From Sulfolobus islandicus Y.N.15.51 (GTDB lineage: Archaea; Thermoproteota; Thermoprotei_A; Sulfolobales; Sulfolobaceae): a DNA stretch of 64,000 nt. The notes under the pieces were generated by a model. The model did no database searches and was not told the origin of the DNA. It saw nothing but the letters and a program-made list of their open reading frames with translations. Position numbers and translations under genes: made by a program. Numbering within the stretch: position 1 is the first letter of the stretch; each line of letters starts with the position of its first letter. Location of the stretch: positions 2,320,501 to 2,384,500 of the forward strand of contig NC_012623.1 in NCBI RefSeq assembly GCF_000022485.1, written 5' to 3'. Of the stretch, positions 1 to 10,487 are shown in pieces.

Positions 1-1140
1 CTCGGATTAGCGATAATATTAGACGTAGTTTATAACCACGTTGGGCCCGAAGGGAATTACATGGCCAAGTTAGGGCCCTATTTCTCAGAGAAATATAAAA
101 CACCTTGGGGTTTAGCATTTAATTTTGACGATGCTGGAAGTGATGAAGTTAGAAAGTTCATACTAGAAAATGTTGAATATTGGATAAATGAGTCTCACGT
201 TGATGGATTCAGACTTGATGCTGTTCACGCTATTATTGACAATTCTCCAAAACACATCTTAGAGGATATTGCTGATGTAGTCCACAAATATGGTAAGATT
301 GTAATAACTGAGAGTGATTTAAATGATCCTAGAGTTGTTAATCCTAAGGAGAAATGTGGATATAATACTGATGCCCAGTGGGTAGATGATTTCCATCATG
401 CAATCCATGCATTCTTAACTGGTGAGAGGCAAGGTTATTACAGTGATTTCGGTAGTCTAGATGACATAGTTAAATCATATAAAGAAGTCTTCGTATATGA
501 TGGAAAGTACTCTAATTTTAGAAGAAAAACTCACGGAAAACCGATTGGTGATCTAGATGGTTGTAAGTTCGTAGTTTACATTCAAAATCACGATCAAGTT
601 GGCAATAGGGGTGGAGGAGAGAGATTAATTAAACTAGTTGATAAGGAGAGTTATAAGATTGCTGCAGCACTCTACATGCTTTCACCATATATTCCGATGA
701 TCTTTATGGGAGAGGAATACGGTGAGGAAAATCCGTTTTACTACTTTTCCGACTTTTCTGATCCTAAATTAATACAAGGGGTCAGGGAGGGTAGAAAAAG
801 AGATAATGGTCAAGAGACTGATCCACAGTCAGACTCCACATTTAACGCCTCTAAATTAAGCTGGAAGGTAAATGATGACATTTTTTCATTTTACAAGACT
901 TTAATAAAAATAAGGAAAGAATACGGTCTAGCCTGTAATAGGAAATTGACCGTTGAAAATGGCAATCATTGGTTAACTGTGAAAGGAAATGGATATTTAG
1001 TAGTTTACGTGTTTTCCCAATCGATAATTGAAATGAAATATAGGGGGACTCTAGTTTTATCCTCCAATAACTCTTTCCCATCACAAATTGCAGAGAATAA
1101 GTATAAATTAGAAAAGGGATTTGCTTTATATAAACTTTAG
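1..1140 (+). CDS. treZ: Maltooligosyltrehalose trehalohydrolase, 5'-truncated by window edge
   Basis: This GH13 enzyme releases trehalose from maltooligosyl-trehalose made by TreY. The reading frame is open from base 1, so the gene starts upstream; the visible 379 residues cover the second half of the catalytic barrel and the C-terminal domain. All four alpha-amylase regions are present: DVVYNH, then [11 protein letters not shown] with the nucleophile Asp, then [10 protein letters not shown] with the acid Glu, then [11 protein letters not shown]. It lies 168 bases upstream of treX in the same direction. treX and treY follow, so the three genes form a cytoplasmic glucan-to-trehalose pathway. 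An internal ATG at base 61 is not a plausible start because conserved region I lies before it. Confidence 0.93.
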   Translation, partial: LGLAIILDVVYNHVGPEGNYMAKLGPYFSEKYKTPWGLAFNFDDAGSDEVRKFILENVEYWINESHVDGFRLDAVHAIIDNSPKHILEDIADVVHKYGKIVITESDLNDPRVVNPKEKCGYNTDAQWVDDFHHAIHAFLTGERQGYYSDFGSLDDIVKSYKEVFVYDGKYSNFRRKTHGKPIGDLDGCKFVVYIQNHDQVGNRGGGERLIKLVDKESYKIAAALYMLSPYIPMIFMGEEYGEENPFYYFSDFSDPKLIQGVREGRKRDNGQETDPQSDSTFNASKLSWKVNDDIFSFYKTLIKIRKEYGLACNRKLTVENGNHWLTVKGNGYLVVYVFSQSIIEMKYRGTLVLSSNNSFPSQIAENKYKLEKGFALYKL

Positions 1141-1182
1141 GGCAAGAGAGTTTAAAAATTCCTATAAACGACTATACTTTAG

Positions 1183-1272
1183 ATGATAAGTAAAAACAAA
1201 ATTGATGAGGAAGAGAGAAGGAGAAGAGAAGAAGTTAAAAGGTTAGTAATACTCTTATCAATGTTAAGATAA
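1183..1272 (+). CDS. Possible 29-residue basic/acidic small protein between treZ and treX
   Basis: This short frame reads MISKNKIDEEERRRREEVK followed by a hydrophobic tail (LVILLSMLR), stopping 36 bases before treX. A good TATA-like stretch (TTTAAAAATT, 1151-1160) lies at the right distance for a leaderless transcript starting at this ATG. The peptide would be a charged helix with a short greasy end. No family is recognised. It could be a real small protein or simply the spacer upstream of the treX promoter. Confidence 0.35.
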   Translation: MISKNKIDEEERRRREEVKRLVILLSMLR

Positions 1273-1274
1273 AG

Positions 1275-1286
1275 GTTTTTTTAAAC
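1275..1286 (+). promoter_or_regulatory. TATA box for treX
   Basis: A T-rich run ending in TTTAAAC lies about 26 bases before the treX ATG at 1309, the archaeal TATA spacing for a leaderless transcript. treX-treY can therefore be transcribed independently of treZ. Confidence 0.5.
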
Positions 1287-1308
1287 TCAAATAATAATAA
1301 ATATCACT

Positions 1309-3465
1309 ATGTCAGTATTCTTCAGAACTAGGGATAGACCTCTACGCCCTGGAGATCCATATCCATTAGGTTCAAATTGGATAGAAGATGAGGATGGAGT
1401 AAATTTTTCCTTATTCTCAGAGAATGCAGAAAAAGTTGAATTACTCCTTTATTCACAAACAAATCAAAAGTATCCAAAGGAGATAATAGAGGTTAAAAAC
1501 AGAACGGGAGATCTTTGGCATATATTAGTCCCAGGGCTGAGACCCGGGCAACTTTACGCATACAAGGTTTATGGTCCGTATAAACCGGCGTTAGGATTGA
1601 GATTTAATCCTAATAAGGTTTTAATAGACCCTTACGCTAAAGCCATAAATGGTAATGTGATTTGGAACGATGCAGTATTTGGTTATAAGATAGGAGACCA
1701 AAATCAAGATTTAAGCTATGACGAGAGGGATTCCAGCGAATATGTACCTAAAAGTGTTGTGATTAACCCATACTTTGAATGGGACGATGAGGATTTCATT
1801 AAGAGGAATAAGGTTCCATTAAAGGATACAGTAATTTATGAAGTTCACGTAAAAGGATTTACAAAACTTAGATTGGATTTGCCGGAAAACATAAGGGGAT
1901 CTTATGAAGGTTTAGCCTCAGAACAAATGATTAGCTATCTCAAAGATTTAGGGATTACTACTGTAGAATTAATGCCGGTTTTTCACTTCATTGATCAAAG
2001 ATTTCTGATAGATAAGGGGCTAACAAATTACTGGGGATATGACCCAATAAACTTCTTCTCCCCGGAATGTAGATATTCCAGTAGCGGCTGTTTAGGAGAA
2101 CAAGTATTCAGTTTCAAGAAAATGGTAAACGAATTACATAACGCAGGAATCGAGGTTATAATTGATGTAGTTTATAATCATACTGCTGAGGGAAATCATT
2201 TAGGACCAACGTTAAGTTTCAGAGGTATTGATAATATAGCATATTATATGCTCCAACCAGACAATAAAAGATATTATTTAGACTTTACCGGAACTGGCAA
2301 CACGTTAAATCTTAGCCATCCAAGAGTTATCCAGATGGTCCTAGATAGCTTAAGATATTGGGTTACGGATATGCATGTAGATGGCTTTAGATTTGACTTA
2401 GCAGCCGCTTTAGCTAGGGAATTGTACAGCGTTAATATGTTAAATACGTTCTTCATTGCATTACAGCAAGATCCAATATTGTCACGAGTAAAACTAATAG
2501 CTGAGCCGTGGGATGTAGGACAAGGAGGATATCAAGTTGGGAATTTCCCACATCAATGGGCAGAATGGAATGGAAAATATAGGGATTCTATAAGGAGATT
2601 TTGGAGAGGAGAAGCGTTACCCTATAGCGAGATTGCTAACAGGCTATTAGGTTCACCAGACATCTACTTAGGTAATAATAAAACACCATTTGCCAGTATA
2701 AACTACGTAACTTCGCACGATGGTTTCACATTAGAAGATTTAGTTAGTTATAATCAAAAACACAATGAGGCGAATGGATTTAACAATCAAGATGGAATGA
2801 ACGAGAACTACAGTTGGAATTGTGGTGCAGAAGGAACTATAAATGACCAAAACGTAATTATGTGCAGAGAGAAACAGAAAAGGAACTTCATGATAACGTT
2901 ACTTATTAGCCAAGGAACTCCCATGATATTAGGAGGAGATGAGTTAAGTAGGACACAAAGAGGAAATAATAACGCGTTTTGCCAAGACAATGAGATAACT
3001 TGGTTTGATTGGAATTTAGATGAGAGAAAATCAAAATTTTTAGGGTTTGTTAAAAAAATGATCCAATTTTATAAAGCGCATCCGGTATTCAGAAGGGAAA
3101 GATATTTTCAAGGAAAGAAGTTATTCGGCATGCCATTAAAAGATGTAACATTTTACACTCCAGACGGTAAGGAGGTTGATGAGAAAACGTGGAATTCCCC
3201 AACGCAAACTGTTATCTTCGTGTTAGAGGGGAGCGTAATGGATGAGATTAACATCTACGGAGAGAGAATTGCAGATGATTCATTCTTAATAATACTTAAC
3301 GCAAATCCCAATAACGTAAAAGTGAAGTTTCAAAAAGGTAAATGGGAACTAGTTGTTTGTTCTTATTTAAGAGAGATAAAACCAGAAGAAAGAATTGTAG
3401 AAGGCGAGAAGGAATTAGAAATTGAGGGAAGAACTGCATTAGTTTATAGGAGGATAGAACTATGA
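1309..3465 (+). CDS. treX: Glycogen debranching enzyme TreX (isoamylase type)
   Basis: GH13 alpha-1,6-glucosidase/4-alpha-glucanotransferase that debranches glycogen to feed TreY and TreZ. The 718 residues match the usual Sulfolobus TreX length. An N-terminal CBM48-type domain (about residues 15-150) precedes the barrel. Catalytic signatures are DVVYNH, DGFRFDLAAAL (nucleophile Asp about 363), IAEPWDVG (acid Glu about 399) and the TSHDG motif. The start ATG sits 26 bases downstream of a TATA box. The stop overlaps the treY start by four bases (ATGA), so the two are translationally coupled. Confidence 0.96.
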   Translation: MSVFFRTRDRPLRPGDPYPLGSNWIEDEDGVNFSLFSENAEKVELLLYSQTNQKYPKEIIEVKNRTGDLWHILVPGLRPGQLYAYKVYGPYKPALGLRFNPNKVLIDPYAKAINGNVIWNDAVFGYKIGDQNQDLSYDERDSSEYVPKSVVINPYFEWDDEDFIKRNKVPLKDTVIYEVHVKGFTKLRLDLPENIRGSYEGLASEQMISYLKDLGITTVELMPVFHFIDQRFLIDKGLTNYWGYDPINFFSPECRYSSSGCLGEQVFSFKKMVNELHNAGIEVIIDVVYNHTAEGNHLGPTLSFRGIDNIAYYMLQPDNKRYYLDFTGTGNTLNLSHPRVIQMVLDSLRYWVTDMHVDGFRFDLAAALARELYSVNMLNTFFIALQQDPILSRVKLIAEPWDVGQGGYQVGNFPHQWAEWNGKYRDSIRRFWRGEALPYSEIANRLLGSPDIYLGNNKTPFASINYVTSHDGFTLEDLVSYNQKHNEANGFNNQDGMNENYSWNCGAEGTINDQNVIMCREKQKRNFMITLLISQGTPMILGGDELSRTQRGNNNAFCQDNEITWFDWNLDERKSKFLGFVKKMIQFYKAHPVFRRERYFQGKKLFGMPLKDVTFYTPDGKEVDEKTWNSPTQTVIFVLEGSVMDEINIYGERIADDSFLIILNANPNNVKVKFQKGKWELVVCSYLREIKPEERIVEGEKELEIEGRTALVYRRIEL

Positions 3466-5648
3466 TAACAGGCACATATAGGCTGCAACTAAATAATGGA
3501 TTCACTTTTTATGATGTAATAGAAAATTTGGATTACTTTAAGGAATTAGGAGTATCACACCTATACCTATCTCCAATACTTAAGGCTAGACCAAGGAGTA
3601 CTCACGGTTACGATGTAGTAGATCATAGCGAAATTAATGAGGAATTAGGAGGAGAAGAGGGATATTTTAGACTAGTTAAGGAGGCTAAGAGTAGAGGTTT
3701 AGGAATCATACAAGATATAGTACCAAATCACATGGCAGTACATCATACTAATTGGAGGCTTATGGATCTGTTAAAGAATTGGAAGAATAGTAAATATTAT
3801 AACTATTTTGATCACTATGATGAAGATAAAATTGTCCTTTCAATTCTTGAGGACGAGTTAAATATCGTTATAGATAAGGGATTGATAAAAGTACAGAAGG
3901 ATAAAATAGAGTATAGAGGACTTATATTACCGATAAACGATGAAGGAGTTGAGTTCTTGAAAAGAATTAATTGCTTTGACAATTCATGTTTAAAGAAAGA
4001 GGACATAAAGAGATTACTATTAATGCAATATTATCAGCTAACTTACTGGAAGAAAGGTTATCCAAATTATAGGAGATTTTTCGCAGTAAATGATTTGATA
4101 GCTGTTAGGGTAGAATTGGATGAAGTATTTAGAGAGTCCCATGAGATAATTGGCAAGCTACTTGTTGACGGTTTAAGAATTGACCACATAGATGGACTAT
4201 ATGACCCTAAAGAGTATTTGGATAAGCTAAGACAGTTAGTAGGAAATAACAAGATAATATACGTAGAGAAGATATTGTCAATCAACGAGAAATTAAGAGA
4301 TGATTGGAAAGTAGATGGTACTACTGGATATGATTTCTTGAACTACGTTAATATGCTATTAGTAGATGGAAATAGTGAAGAGGAGTTAACTGAGTTTTAT
4401 GAGAGTTTCATTGGAATAGAAATCAATATAGATGAGTTGATAACGCAAAGTAAAAGATTAGTCGCAAATCAGTTGTTTAAAGGCGATATTGAAAGGTTAA
4501 GCAAGTTACTAAACGTCGATTATGAATATCTGGTAGATTTTCTAGTATGTATAAAAAAGTATAGGACATATTTACCATTTGAGGATATTAGCACGATAAA
4601 GCAATGCGATAAGGAGGGAAGGTTAAGGAATGAAAAGGGAATCATGAGACTCCAACAATACATGCCAGCAATCTTCGCTAAGGGCTATGAGGATACTACC
4701 CTCTTCATCTACAATAGGTTAATCTCACTAAACGAGGTGGGGAGTGACCTAAGAAGATTCAGTATAAGCATCGAAGACTTTCATAACTTTAACCTAAGCA
4801 GAGTAAATAGTATATCAATGAACACTCTTTCCACTCATGATAGTAAATTCAGTGAAGACGTTAGAGCTAGAATATCAGTACTATCTGAGATACCAAAGGA
4901 GTGGAAGGAGAGGGTAGCATATTGGCATGATTTGTTAAAACCAAATATTGATAAAAACGATGAGTATAGATTTTATCAAACACTTGTGGGAAGTTATGAG
5001 GGATTTGATAATAGGGAGAGAATTAAGAACCACATGATTAAGGTCATAAGAGAAGCTAAGGTACATACAACATGGGAAAATCCAAATTCAGAGTATGAAA
5101 ATAAAGTTTTGGACTTCATAGATGGCGCATTTGAGAGCAGTAGTTTTAGAAATGATTTTGAAAATTTTGAAAAGAGAATAGTTTATTTCGGTTATATGAA
5201 ATCATTAGTTGCAACGACACTTAAGTTCCTTTCGCCAGGCGTACCAGATATTTATCAAGGAACTGAAGTTTGGAGATTCTTACTTACAGACCCAGATAAC
5301 AGAATGCCGGTGAATTTCAAGAAACTAAGGGAATTATTAAATAATTTGACTGAAAAGAACTTAGAACTTTCAGATCCAAGAGTCAAAATGTTGTATGTTA
5401 AGAAACTGCTACAGCTTAGAAGAGAGTACTTACTAAACGATTATAAACCATTACCCTTTGGCTTCCAAAGGGGAAAAGTAACTGTTCTTTTCTCACCAAT
5501 AGTAACTAGGGAGATTAAAGAGAAGATTAATATAAGGCAAAAAAGCGTGAATTGGATCAGAAATGAGGAAATTAGTAGTGGAGAGTACAATTTGAGTGAG
5601 TTAATTGGGGAGCATAAAGTTGTTATATTAACTGAAAAAAGTGGTTAA
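3462..5648 (+). CDS. treY: Maltooligosyltrehalose synthase TreY
   Basis: GH13 enzyme that isomerises the reducing-end alpha-1,4 bond of maltooligosaccharides to alpha,alpha-1,1, producing maltooligosyl-trehalose for TreZ. It has 728 residues, typical for archaeal TreY. The start TYRLQLNNGFTF is characteristic of the family. Visible motifs are QDIVPNHMA, DGLRIDHIDGLYDP, YVEKIL and TLSTHDSKFSEDVRAR, then PDIYQGTE in the C-terminal part. The start is fixed by the ATGA overlap with treX. The 3' end overlaps the convergent tricorn gene by four bases. Confidence 0.96.
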   Translation: MITGTYRLQLNNGFTFYDVIENLDYFKELGVSHLYLSPILKARPRSTHGYDVVDHSEINEELGGEEGYFRLVKEAKSRGLGIIQDIVPNHMAVHHTNWRLMDLLKNWKNSKYYNYFDHYDEDKIVLSILEDELNIVIDKGLIKVQKDKIEYRGLILPINDEGVEFLKRINCFDNSCLKKEDIKRLLLMQYYQLTYWKKGYPNYRRFFAVNDLIAVRVELDEVFRESHEIIGKLLVDGLRIDHIDGLYDPKEYLDKLRQLVGNNKIIYVEKILSINEKLRDDWKVDGTTGYDFLNYVNMLLVDGNSEEELTEFYESFIGIEINIDELITQSKRLVANQLFKGDIERLSKLLNVDYEYLVDFLVCIKKYRTYLPFEDISTIKQCDKEGRLRNEKGIMRLQQYMPAIFAKGYEDTTLFIYNRLISLNEVGSDLRRFSISIEDFHNFNLSRVNSISMNTLSTHDSKFSEDVRARISVLSEIPKEWKERVAYWHDLLKPNIDKNDEYRFYQTLVGSYEGFDNRERIKNHMIKVIREAKVHTTWENPNSEYENKVLDFIDGAFESSSFRNDFENFEKRIVYFGYMKSLVATTLKFLSPGVPDIYQGTEVWRFLLTDPDNRMPVNFKKLRELLNNLTEKNLELSDPRVKMLYVKKLLQLRREYLLNDYKPLPFGFQRGKVTVLFSPIVTREIKEKINIRQKSVNWIRNEEISSGEYNLSELIGEHKVVILTEKSG

Positions 5649-8600
5649 AGTTGTTTTAATGCTAACTCTATTGCCGTATCTAATTGTGTATCACTATTAC
5701 TTGCATAATCCTCTGGCTTAATCTCAACAACTATGTCTGGATCTACTCCGTAATTCTCTATACCGAAACCTACATCCTCGAAGTTAACAGCAAACTCTGG
5801 TTGACTGATATAAGTATTATCAACTAATCTATATCTGGGTCTTATACCAACAACACCTCCCCAAGTTCTTCTACCAATAAGTACTCCTAGCTTGTACTTC
5901 TTGAACAAGAATGAAAAGATATCACCATCAGACCCAGCATGTTCATTAGTTATTCCCACTAAAACCTTAGGAGATGAGAAATACGGCATAGGTATTGGTT
6001 TTCCATTCCTAGGATGAACATAGCCAACCCTCTTTAAGAGTAGCTTCTCTAAGAGTAACCCTGAGATGAAACCACCCCTATTGAACCTAACGTCAACCAC
6101 TAATCCTTCTCTGTGAAATTCGGACATGAACAATCTGTAAAACTCAGCGAACCCTTGATACATCATATCTGGTATGTGAATATACCCTAACCTACCCTTA
6201 CTCTTCTCGTGAACGTATTCCCTATTCTTCTCAACCCAGTATCTATATATTAGAAACCTTTCATCTTTTAACACTTTAACCGTAACGCGTTTATTCTTAC
6301 CGTCATTAGTTATTACGTCAAGAATTACTTGATCCTTATTTACTAGATGAGAGTAAATGTTGCCGTTAGCCTCTTCCCCATCAATAGCTTTTATACAATC
6401 TCCGACGTTCAATTGAACACCAGGATCCCTTAATGGGCTCCTCTCATTCTCATTAGTGGAATCCCCAACGTAAATTTTTGTAATCTTGTAACATTTATTG
6501 TTCTCGTTATATTCAAACTCTCCACCTAAACCACCAACTGATAACGGTTCTGGAGTATCGTAGTCGTAAGCTGTCTCATAGGAATGGGAAGTCCTAGTCT
6601 CACCTTGCATCTCTTGAATTATATCAGATAACTCGAACCTAGTACTTACCCTATCTAAAAGTCTCTCGTATTTGGGTAAGACTGAATCCCAATTCTTTAA
6701 TCTCTCCTCATTCCAATAATTCTGCTTCATCAACTTCCACGTTTCCTTAAGCATTTGTCTCCATTCCTTTTCTGGCTCTACATAAACCTTGACTCTAGAT
6801 AAATCTATTACCCCACCTTTCCTTCCAGCTGAGTTAAAATCTGGTTTAGCATTAACGTCAAATAATCTTAGATTATCCTTGAGCATTAAAAGTATTTTAC
6901 TTTTATCGCTTGACAAGGAGAAGCTTGACACATTGTCTGCGTATAATTCCTTTGCCTTATTCTCTAGGTCATAAACTTCTAACCTACCAAATACATCTCC
7001 AGTCTGTGTCCTCAGCCCCCTTATTGGATAAGAGAATAGGAAGATCTTGTTGTTCTTAGCTCCAGCTATTTGAACGTAATTTTCCTCTTCAATCGGGAAC
7101 GGAATTACTCTATCTTCAATTCCCTCGATTACGACGTTTTTATCGTTACTACTAGACTCATCTAATGGCTGGTTAAATGGGGAATAATAATTTCCTAGAA
7201 CTACTAGGTATGGCTTAACAACCCTCTGGAAACTTAAATTAAATATTACCTTATCGTTAGTTGGGTCTAAATGCCTTGCAGCCAAAAAATATAAATATCT
7301 ACCATCTGGGTCAAATGACGGTGAAAAGTCATACCCATAGGGAGTTGTTATCCTAACAATCTTCCCGTCAATGCGGGCAAGCTTTATTGATTGAGTGTAA
7401 TAGCCTTCTGGAAAAGCGTAAGCAAACCACTCACCATTTGGATGCCAATCAAATTCTAAAATTAAGTCATATTCGCTCTTATCTATTAATCTGGCGTTAT
7501 CACTATCAATCTCGTAAACCCATAACTCAAGCTTATTGTTAGATAATAATATCTTCTTACCATCTGGAGAAACCTTGACTCTCTCTATCCTAGCAAAATC
7601 CCTATTTATTACCTTCTCATTTCCATCCTTACCTAAAATCACCAATTTATCATCATCGTTTACTCCTATCACATCACCATTAGGCAAAGCTTGAATCTGC
7701 CTATATTTTACACCTTGTTTCTTGCCCAACTGAACTGCGGGGCCATCCCACGGCCTCATTAAAAATGCCTTACCCCTACTTGTTAATGCTATATAATTAC
7801 CATTTACAACAGCCTCATTCATGTATTCTATCACACTAACGAATTTCGGTTGCCTCTTCTTCCTATCAGTAGGTAAGTCAATATCCAGTTTAGATAAGCT
7901 GTCCTTTTCTGGATCGTACAAATATATATCACCAGCGTTTTGAAAAACAATCCTCTTACCATCGCTATTTGCATTCCTACAATAGAAATCGGTGAAGTTG
8001 GTATGCCTCCTTAAATCCTTACCGTTCAAATCAACTGAATAAAGATTACCAACCCCTTCATGATTGGATAGAAAGTAAACCCTTTCTTTAACTATCATGG
8101 GCCAACTAACGTTACCATCTAAACTAACAAACTTCTCGAAGGTTTTACCACCATCACGGGAAATCCATAATTCACCCTTAGTTCCACCCTTATACCCTTT
8201 CCAATTTGGTAAATCTTGATAACCCCTTACAATTACTATTACATTATCCCTTTTTACAATATTGGATAACATGCCGAAAGGCAATTTCTCTGTCTCTCCG
8301 TTATTCACATCTGCCTTATACGCCTCATTCCATTGACCAAAAGGAGTGTGAAAGTCAGTTATTACAATAATCTCGTCCTCTGAAAGCCAATTAGCAACCC
8401 TACTATTCCTACTACCAAAATAAGTAACCCTCCTAGCTTGCCCATCTTCAACAACGTAAATATCTCCACCTTGCTTACCACTCTTAAGCCAAACAACAGT
8501 AAACGCAACTTTTCTACCACTTGGACTTATTTTAGGCCTTATGGAAACTCCTAAACCACTTGTTATCCTAAGCGGCTTCATGTCTTTTAAAGAAAGAAGC

Positions 8601-8671
8601 CAAACGTCATCGTCTGAAGTAAATGATATTAGATCCCCTCTAATGTCGGGATACATATAGTACGCTTTCAT
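5645..8671 (-). CDS. tri: Tricorn protease homologue
   Basis: Large cytosolic serine peptidase that degrades peptides released by the proteasome, in concert with aminopeptidases. The 1008 residues are slightly shorter than the Thermoplasma enzyme. The first 650 or so residues are WD40-like propeller repeats (recurring SPDGKKILLS and DPDGRYLYF type strands). Then come a C1 domain with the TRTSHSYETAYD segment supplying the catalytic Ser-His pair (about residue 696), a PDZ domain (GLGGEFEYNEN to NVGDCIKAIDGEEANG), and a C2 domain with the nucleophile in AGSDGDIFSF (about residue 910). It is convergent with treY. A TATA-like stretch lies at about 8685-8700 on this strand. Confidence 0.94.
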   Translation of the reverse strand: MKAYYMYPDIRGDLISFTSDDDVWLLSLKDMKPLRITSGLGVSIRPKISPSGRKVAFTVVWLKSGKQGGDIYVVEDGQARRVTYFGSRNSRVANWLSEDEIIVITDFHTPFGQWNEAYKADVNNGETEKLPFGMLSNIVKRDNVIVIVRGYQDLPNWKGYKGGTKGELWISRDGGKTFEKFVSLDGNVSWPMIVKERVYFLSNHEGVGNLYSVDLNGKDLRRHTNFTDFYCRNANSDGKRIVFQNAGDIYLYDPEKDSLSKLDIDLPTDRKKRQPKFVSVIEYMNEAVVNGNYIALTSRGKAFLMRPWDGPAVQLGKKQGVKYRQIQALPNGDVIGVNDDDKLVILGKDGNEKVINRDFARIERVKVSPDGKKILLSNNKLELWVYEIDSDNARLIDKSEYDLILEFDWHPNGEWFAYAFPEGYYTQSIKLARIDGKIVRITTPYGYDFSPSFDPDGRYLYFLAARHLDPTNDKVIFNLSFQRVVKPYLVVLGNYYSPFNQPLDESSSNDKNVVIEGIEDRVIPFPIEEENYVQIAGAKNNKIFLFSYPIRGLRTQTGDVFGRLEVYDLENKAKELYADNVSSFSLSSDKSKILLMLKDNLRLFDVNAKPDFNSAGRKGGVIDLSRVKVYVEPEKEWRQMLKETWKLMKQNYWNEERLKNWDSVLPKYERLLDRVSTRFELSDIIQEMQGETRTSHSYETAYDYDTPEPLSVGGLGGEFEYNENNKCYKITKIYVGDSTNENERSPLRDPGVQLNVGDCIKAIDGEEANGNIYSHLVNKDQVILDVITNDGKNKRVTVKVLKDERFLIYRYWVEKNREYVHEKSKGRLGYIHIPDMMYQGFAEFYRLFMSEFHREGLVVDVRFNRGGFISGLLLEKLLLKRVGYVHPRNGKPIPMPYFSSPKVLVGITNEHAGSDGDIFSFLFKKYKLGVLIGRRTWGGVVGIRPRYRLVDNTYISQPEFAVNFEDVGFGIENYGVDPDIVVEIKPEDYASNSDTQLDTAIELALKQL

Positions 8672-8880
8672 ATGATAATGTATAACTTTAAGTATATAGT
8701 GTTTTCCACTGTTTAGTTAAATCTTTCAATTTCTTTAGATATTGAACTCATTAAATTTTTCTGGGATTCAGAATCTATCGTTGCATTAAAGGTAAGTTTA
8801 ACATATCTAGATAAAAATTGAATCTATCCATAAAGCAGTTTTCCACAAAACTCTTTTACTCCAATTAGATCCTTTAGATT

Positions 8881-9516
8881 ATGAGACCTTATGTAATAAT
8901 ATTTAGCACGTTATCAATAGATGGTAGACTCGCAACGAAAACTGGTTATAGCGAATTAAGTTGCCCTTATGATAAGCAAAGACAACATGAGATAAGAAGT
9001 GAGGTTGATGCAGTAATGGTAGGAGCTAATACGGTAAGAGTAGACAACCCATCATTAACTGTAAAGTATAGTAAAAATAGGAGAAACCCCATTAGAGTAG
9101 TGGTGACTAGAAGTTTCAATCTAGACCCTTCATATAAGATATTCACCACACCACCCTCAACAATAGTCTATACTTCTAATTACGAAAGTGAAAAAGTTGA
9201 GGAATTTAATAGGAAAGGAGTAATTGTTAGGAAATTTCTTCATTTAGATGACCTTTTAGAGGACTTATACAACAGCTTCAACGTTAAAAGACTAATGGTT
9301 GAAGGAGGTGGACATTTAATATGGTGGTTTATAAGAGACAATCTTTATGACGAAATTAGAATAACAATTTCTCCTAGAATTTTTGGAAATGGAGTCAGTT
9401 TTGCACAAGGAGATGGGTTTATTGGTGAGGATTCGCCTAGGCTCACGTTAATTGATGCCAAAATTTGCGAATGTAGGAACGAAGTCCATCTTACGTACCA
9501 GAAATACATGGCATAA
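8881..9516 (+). CDS. Archaeal RibD/Rib7-type pyrimidinone-phosphate reductase
   Basis: This resembles 2,5-diamino-6-ribosylamino-4(3H)-pyrimidinone 5'-phosphate reductase, the NAD(P)H-dependent riboflavin-pathway step in archaea. The 211 residues form a single RibD C-terminal (DHFR-like) domain. Motifs are [11 protein letters not shown] at the start, [19 protein letters not shown], the nucleotide-binding [14 protein letters not shown] segment and a C-terminal [11 protein letters not shown] stretch. No deaminase domain is fused. It is a monocistronic gene with a short A+T-rich leader. The specific pathway role rests on family resemblance. Confidence 0.85.
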   Translation: MRPYVIIFSTLSIDGRLATKTGYSELSCPYDKQRQHEIRSEVDAVMVGANTVRVDNPSLTVKYSKNRRNPIRVVVTRSFNLDPSYKIFTTPPSTIVYTSNYESEKVEEFNRKGVIVRKFLHLDDLLEDLYNSFNVKRLMVEGGGHLIWWFIRDNLYDEIRITISPRIFGNGVSFAQGDGFIGEDSPRLTLIDAKICECRNEVHLTYQKYMA

Positions 9517-9689
9517 AAAATATTTAGATCATATTATTAGCGATTATTCGAAAGTTTTCTCCTAATCTATTGTATGTTGAATACTCAATAGAACATAAAT
9601 ATTTTGGTGAAAAATATTGCAAAATCCTTTGATTAGAATTAATATCTGTCTTTCTACAAGCAATATAGGAGGTTCTTATTCAATATCAG

Positions 9690-10146
9690 TGCTAAGCTTA
9701 GGCAAAGGATTCACCAATGGAGTGTTGTTAAATTCGTGGAAATGTTAAAGGCTCAAGCAATAGACCTTGTTGAGTTTTCTGAGGCTTACACTTCCTCCAT
9801 TAATCCCCTTGATGATAAGAAGTTGAAGAAGGATAAGCAGTTCAAGGAGATGATAGTCAAGGTTTTTAACCCCTACGTGATGACGGGCACTGCTCACGAG
9901 AGTGGGGGTATTAAAATATTCGAGGTGACTGCTAGATATTTGGAGAGTGATGAAGTTTTGTTAGAAAGGGATTCAATTGCTCCCCTTAATCTTGTAAAGA
10001 AGGTGGATGGGAGGGTAGTGGTGTTTTCCTCGACTAGCCCCAAGGAATTAAGGGTGAAGGTTTATGATCCCTTAAGGGGGCGTTCTATATAGGTGCTCGT
10101 GGTGGAATTAGAAGTAATTAAAAGTAAAGAGAAGTTACGCCACGGG
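9690..10146 (+). pseudogene. TnpB-like transposon protein, C-terminal remnant (copy 1)
   Basis: The open frame continues upstream of the first start-like codon (9736), back to about 9690. Its order of segments (KLRQRIHQW, a helical EMLKAQAIDLVEFSEAYTSS stretch, then a short C-terminal domain) resembles the end of IS605-type TnpB proteins, although no zinc ribbon is visible. A diverged second copy lies at 16457-17856 and shares the MTGTAHE and VDGRVV segments as well as the non-coding tail that ends in a TTACGCCAC sequence near 10131. Only the C-terminal third remains, so this is a relic. The TnpB assignment is by resemblance only. Confidence 0.5.
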
Positions 10147-10171
10147 TGAATACCTATTCATAGTTTAGTTT

Positions 10172-10195
10172 ATATACTATTATTTCATAGTATAT
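10172..10195. promoter_or_regulatory. Perfect inverted repeat over the promoter of the nucleotidyltransferase pair
   Basis: The arms ATATACTA and TAGTATAT are separated by eight bases and end four bases before the ATG at 10200. They overlap the likely TATA box and initiation region. This is the layout expected for an autorepressed toxin-antitoxin-like operon. Confidence 0.45.
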
Positions 10196-10199
10196 CTTA

Positions 10200-10487
10200 A
10201 TGAAGTTACAAGTTAATGGTAATTACATTTACATAACACTTTGGGATAAACAAGCAAAGAAGCCTAGGAGATTTTATCTTGGGAGAAAAGAGGATTTTAA
10301 AAAATTGGAAGAATTGTTTCGAGTAGCTAGAGAATATAGAATAACTAAGCAAGAAATTACTGATTATTTAGAATATTATTTTGACAAGAGGATAAATTTA
10401 ACTAAAATAGAATATGTCATTCTCTCCTTGAGTCTGGGTGTAGAGCTTTGGAAATTGAATGGAAATATAAGAATGCGTTTAGAATAG
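10200..10487 (+). CDS. Small protein, possible antitoxin partner of the downstream nucleotidyltransferase
   Basis: A 95-residue, charged, helix-rich protein with no family I recognise. It starts with a short beta-like segment (LQVNGNYIYITLWD) followed by PRRFYLGRKEDFKKLEELF and a predicted helical C-terminus. It overlaps the next gene by 40 bases. The promoter carries a perfect inverted repeat. Position, size and overlap suggest the antitoxin of a type IV-like (AbiEi/AbiEii-like) module, but the protein has no obvious winged-helix signature, so this role is inferred from context. Confidence 0.6.
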   Translation: MKLQVNGNYIYITLWDKQAKKPRRFYLGRKEDFKKLEELFRVAREYRITKQEITDYLEYYFDKRINLTKIEYVILSLSLGVELWKLNGNIRMRLE

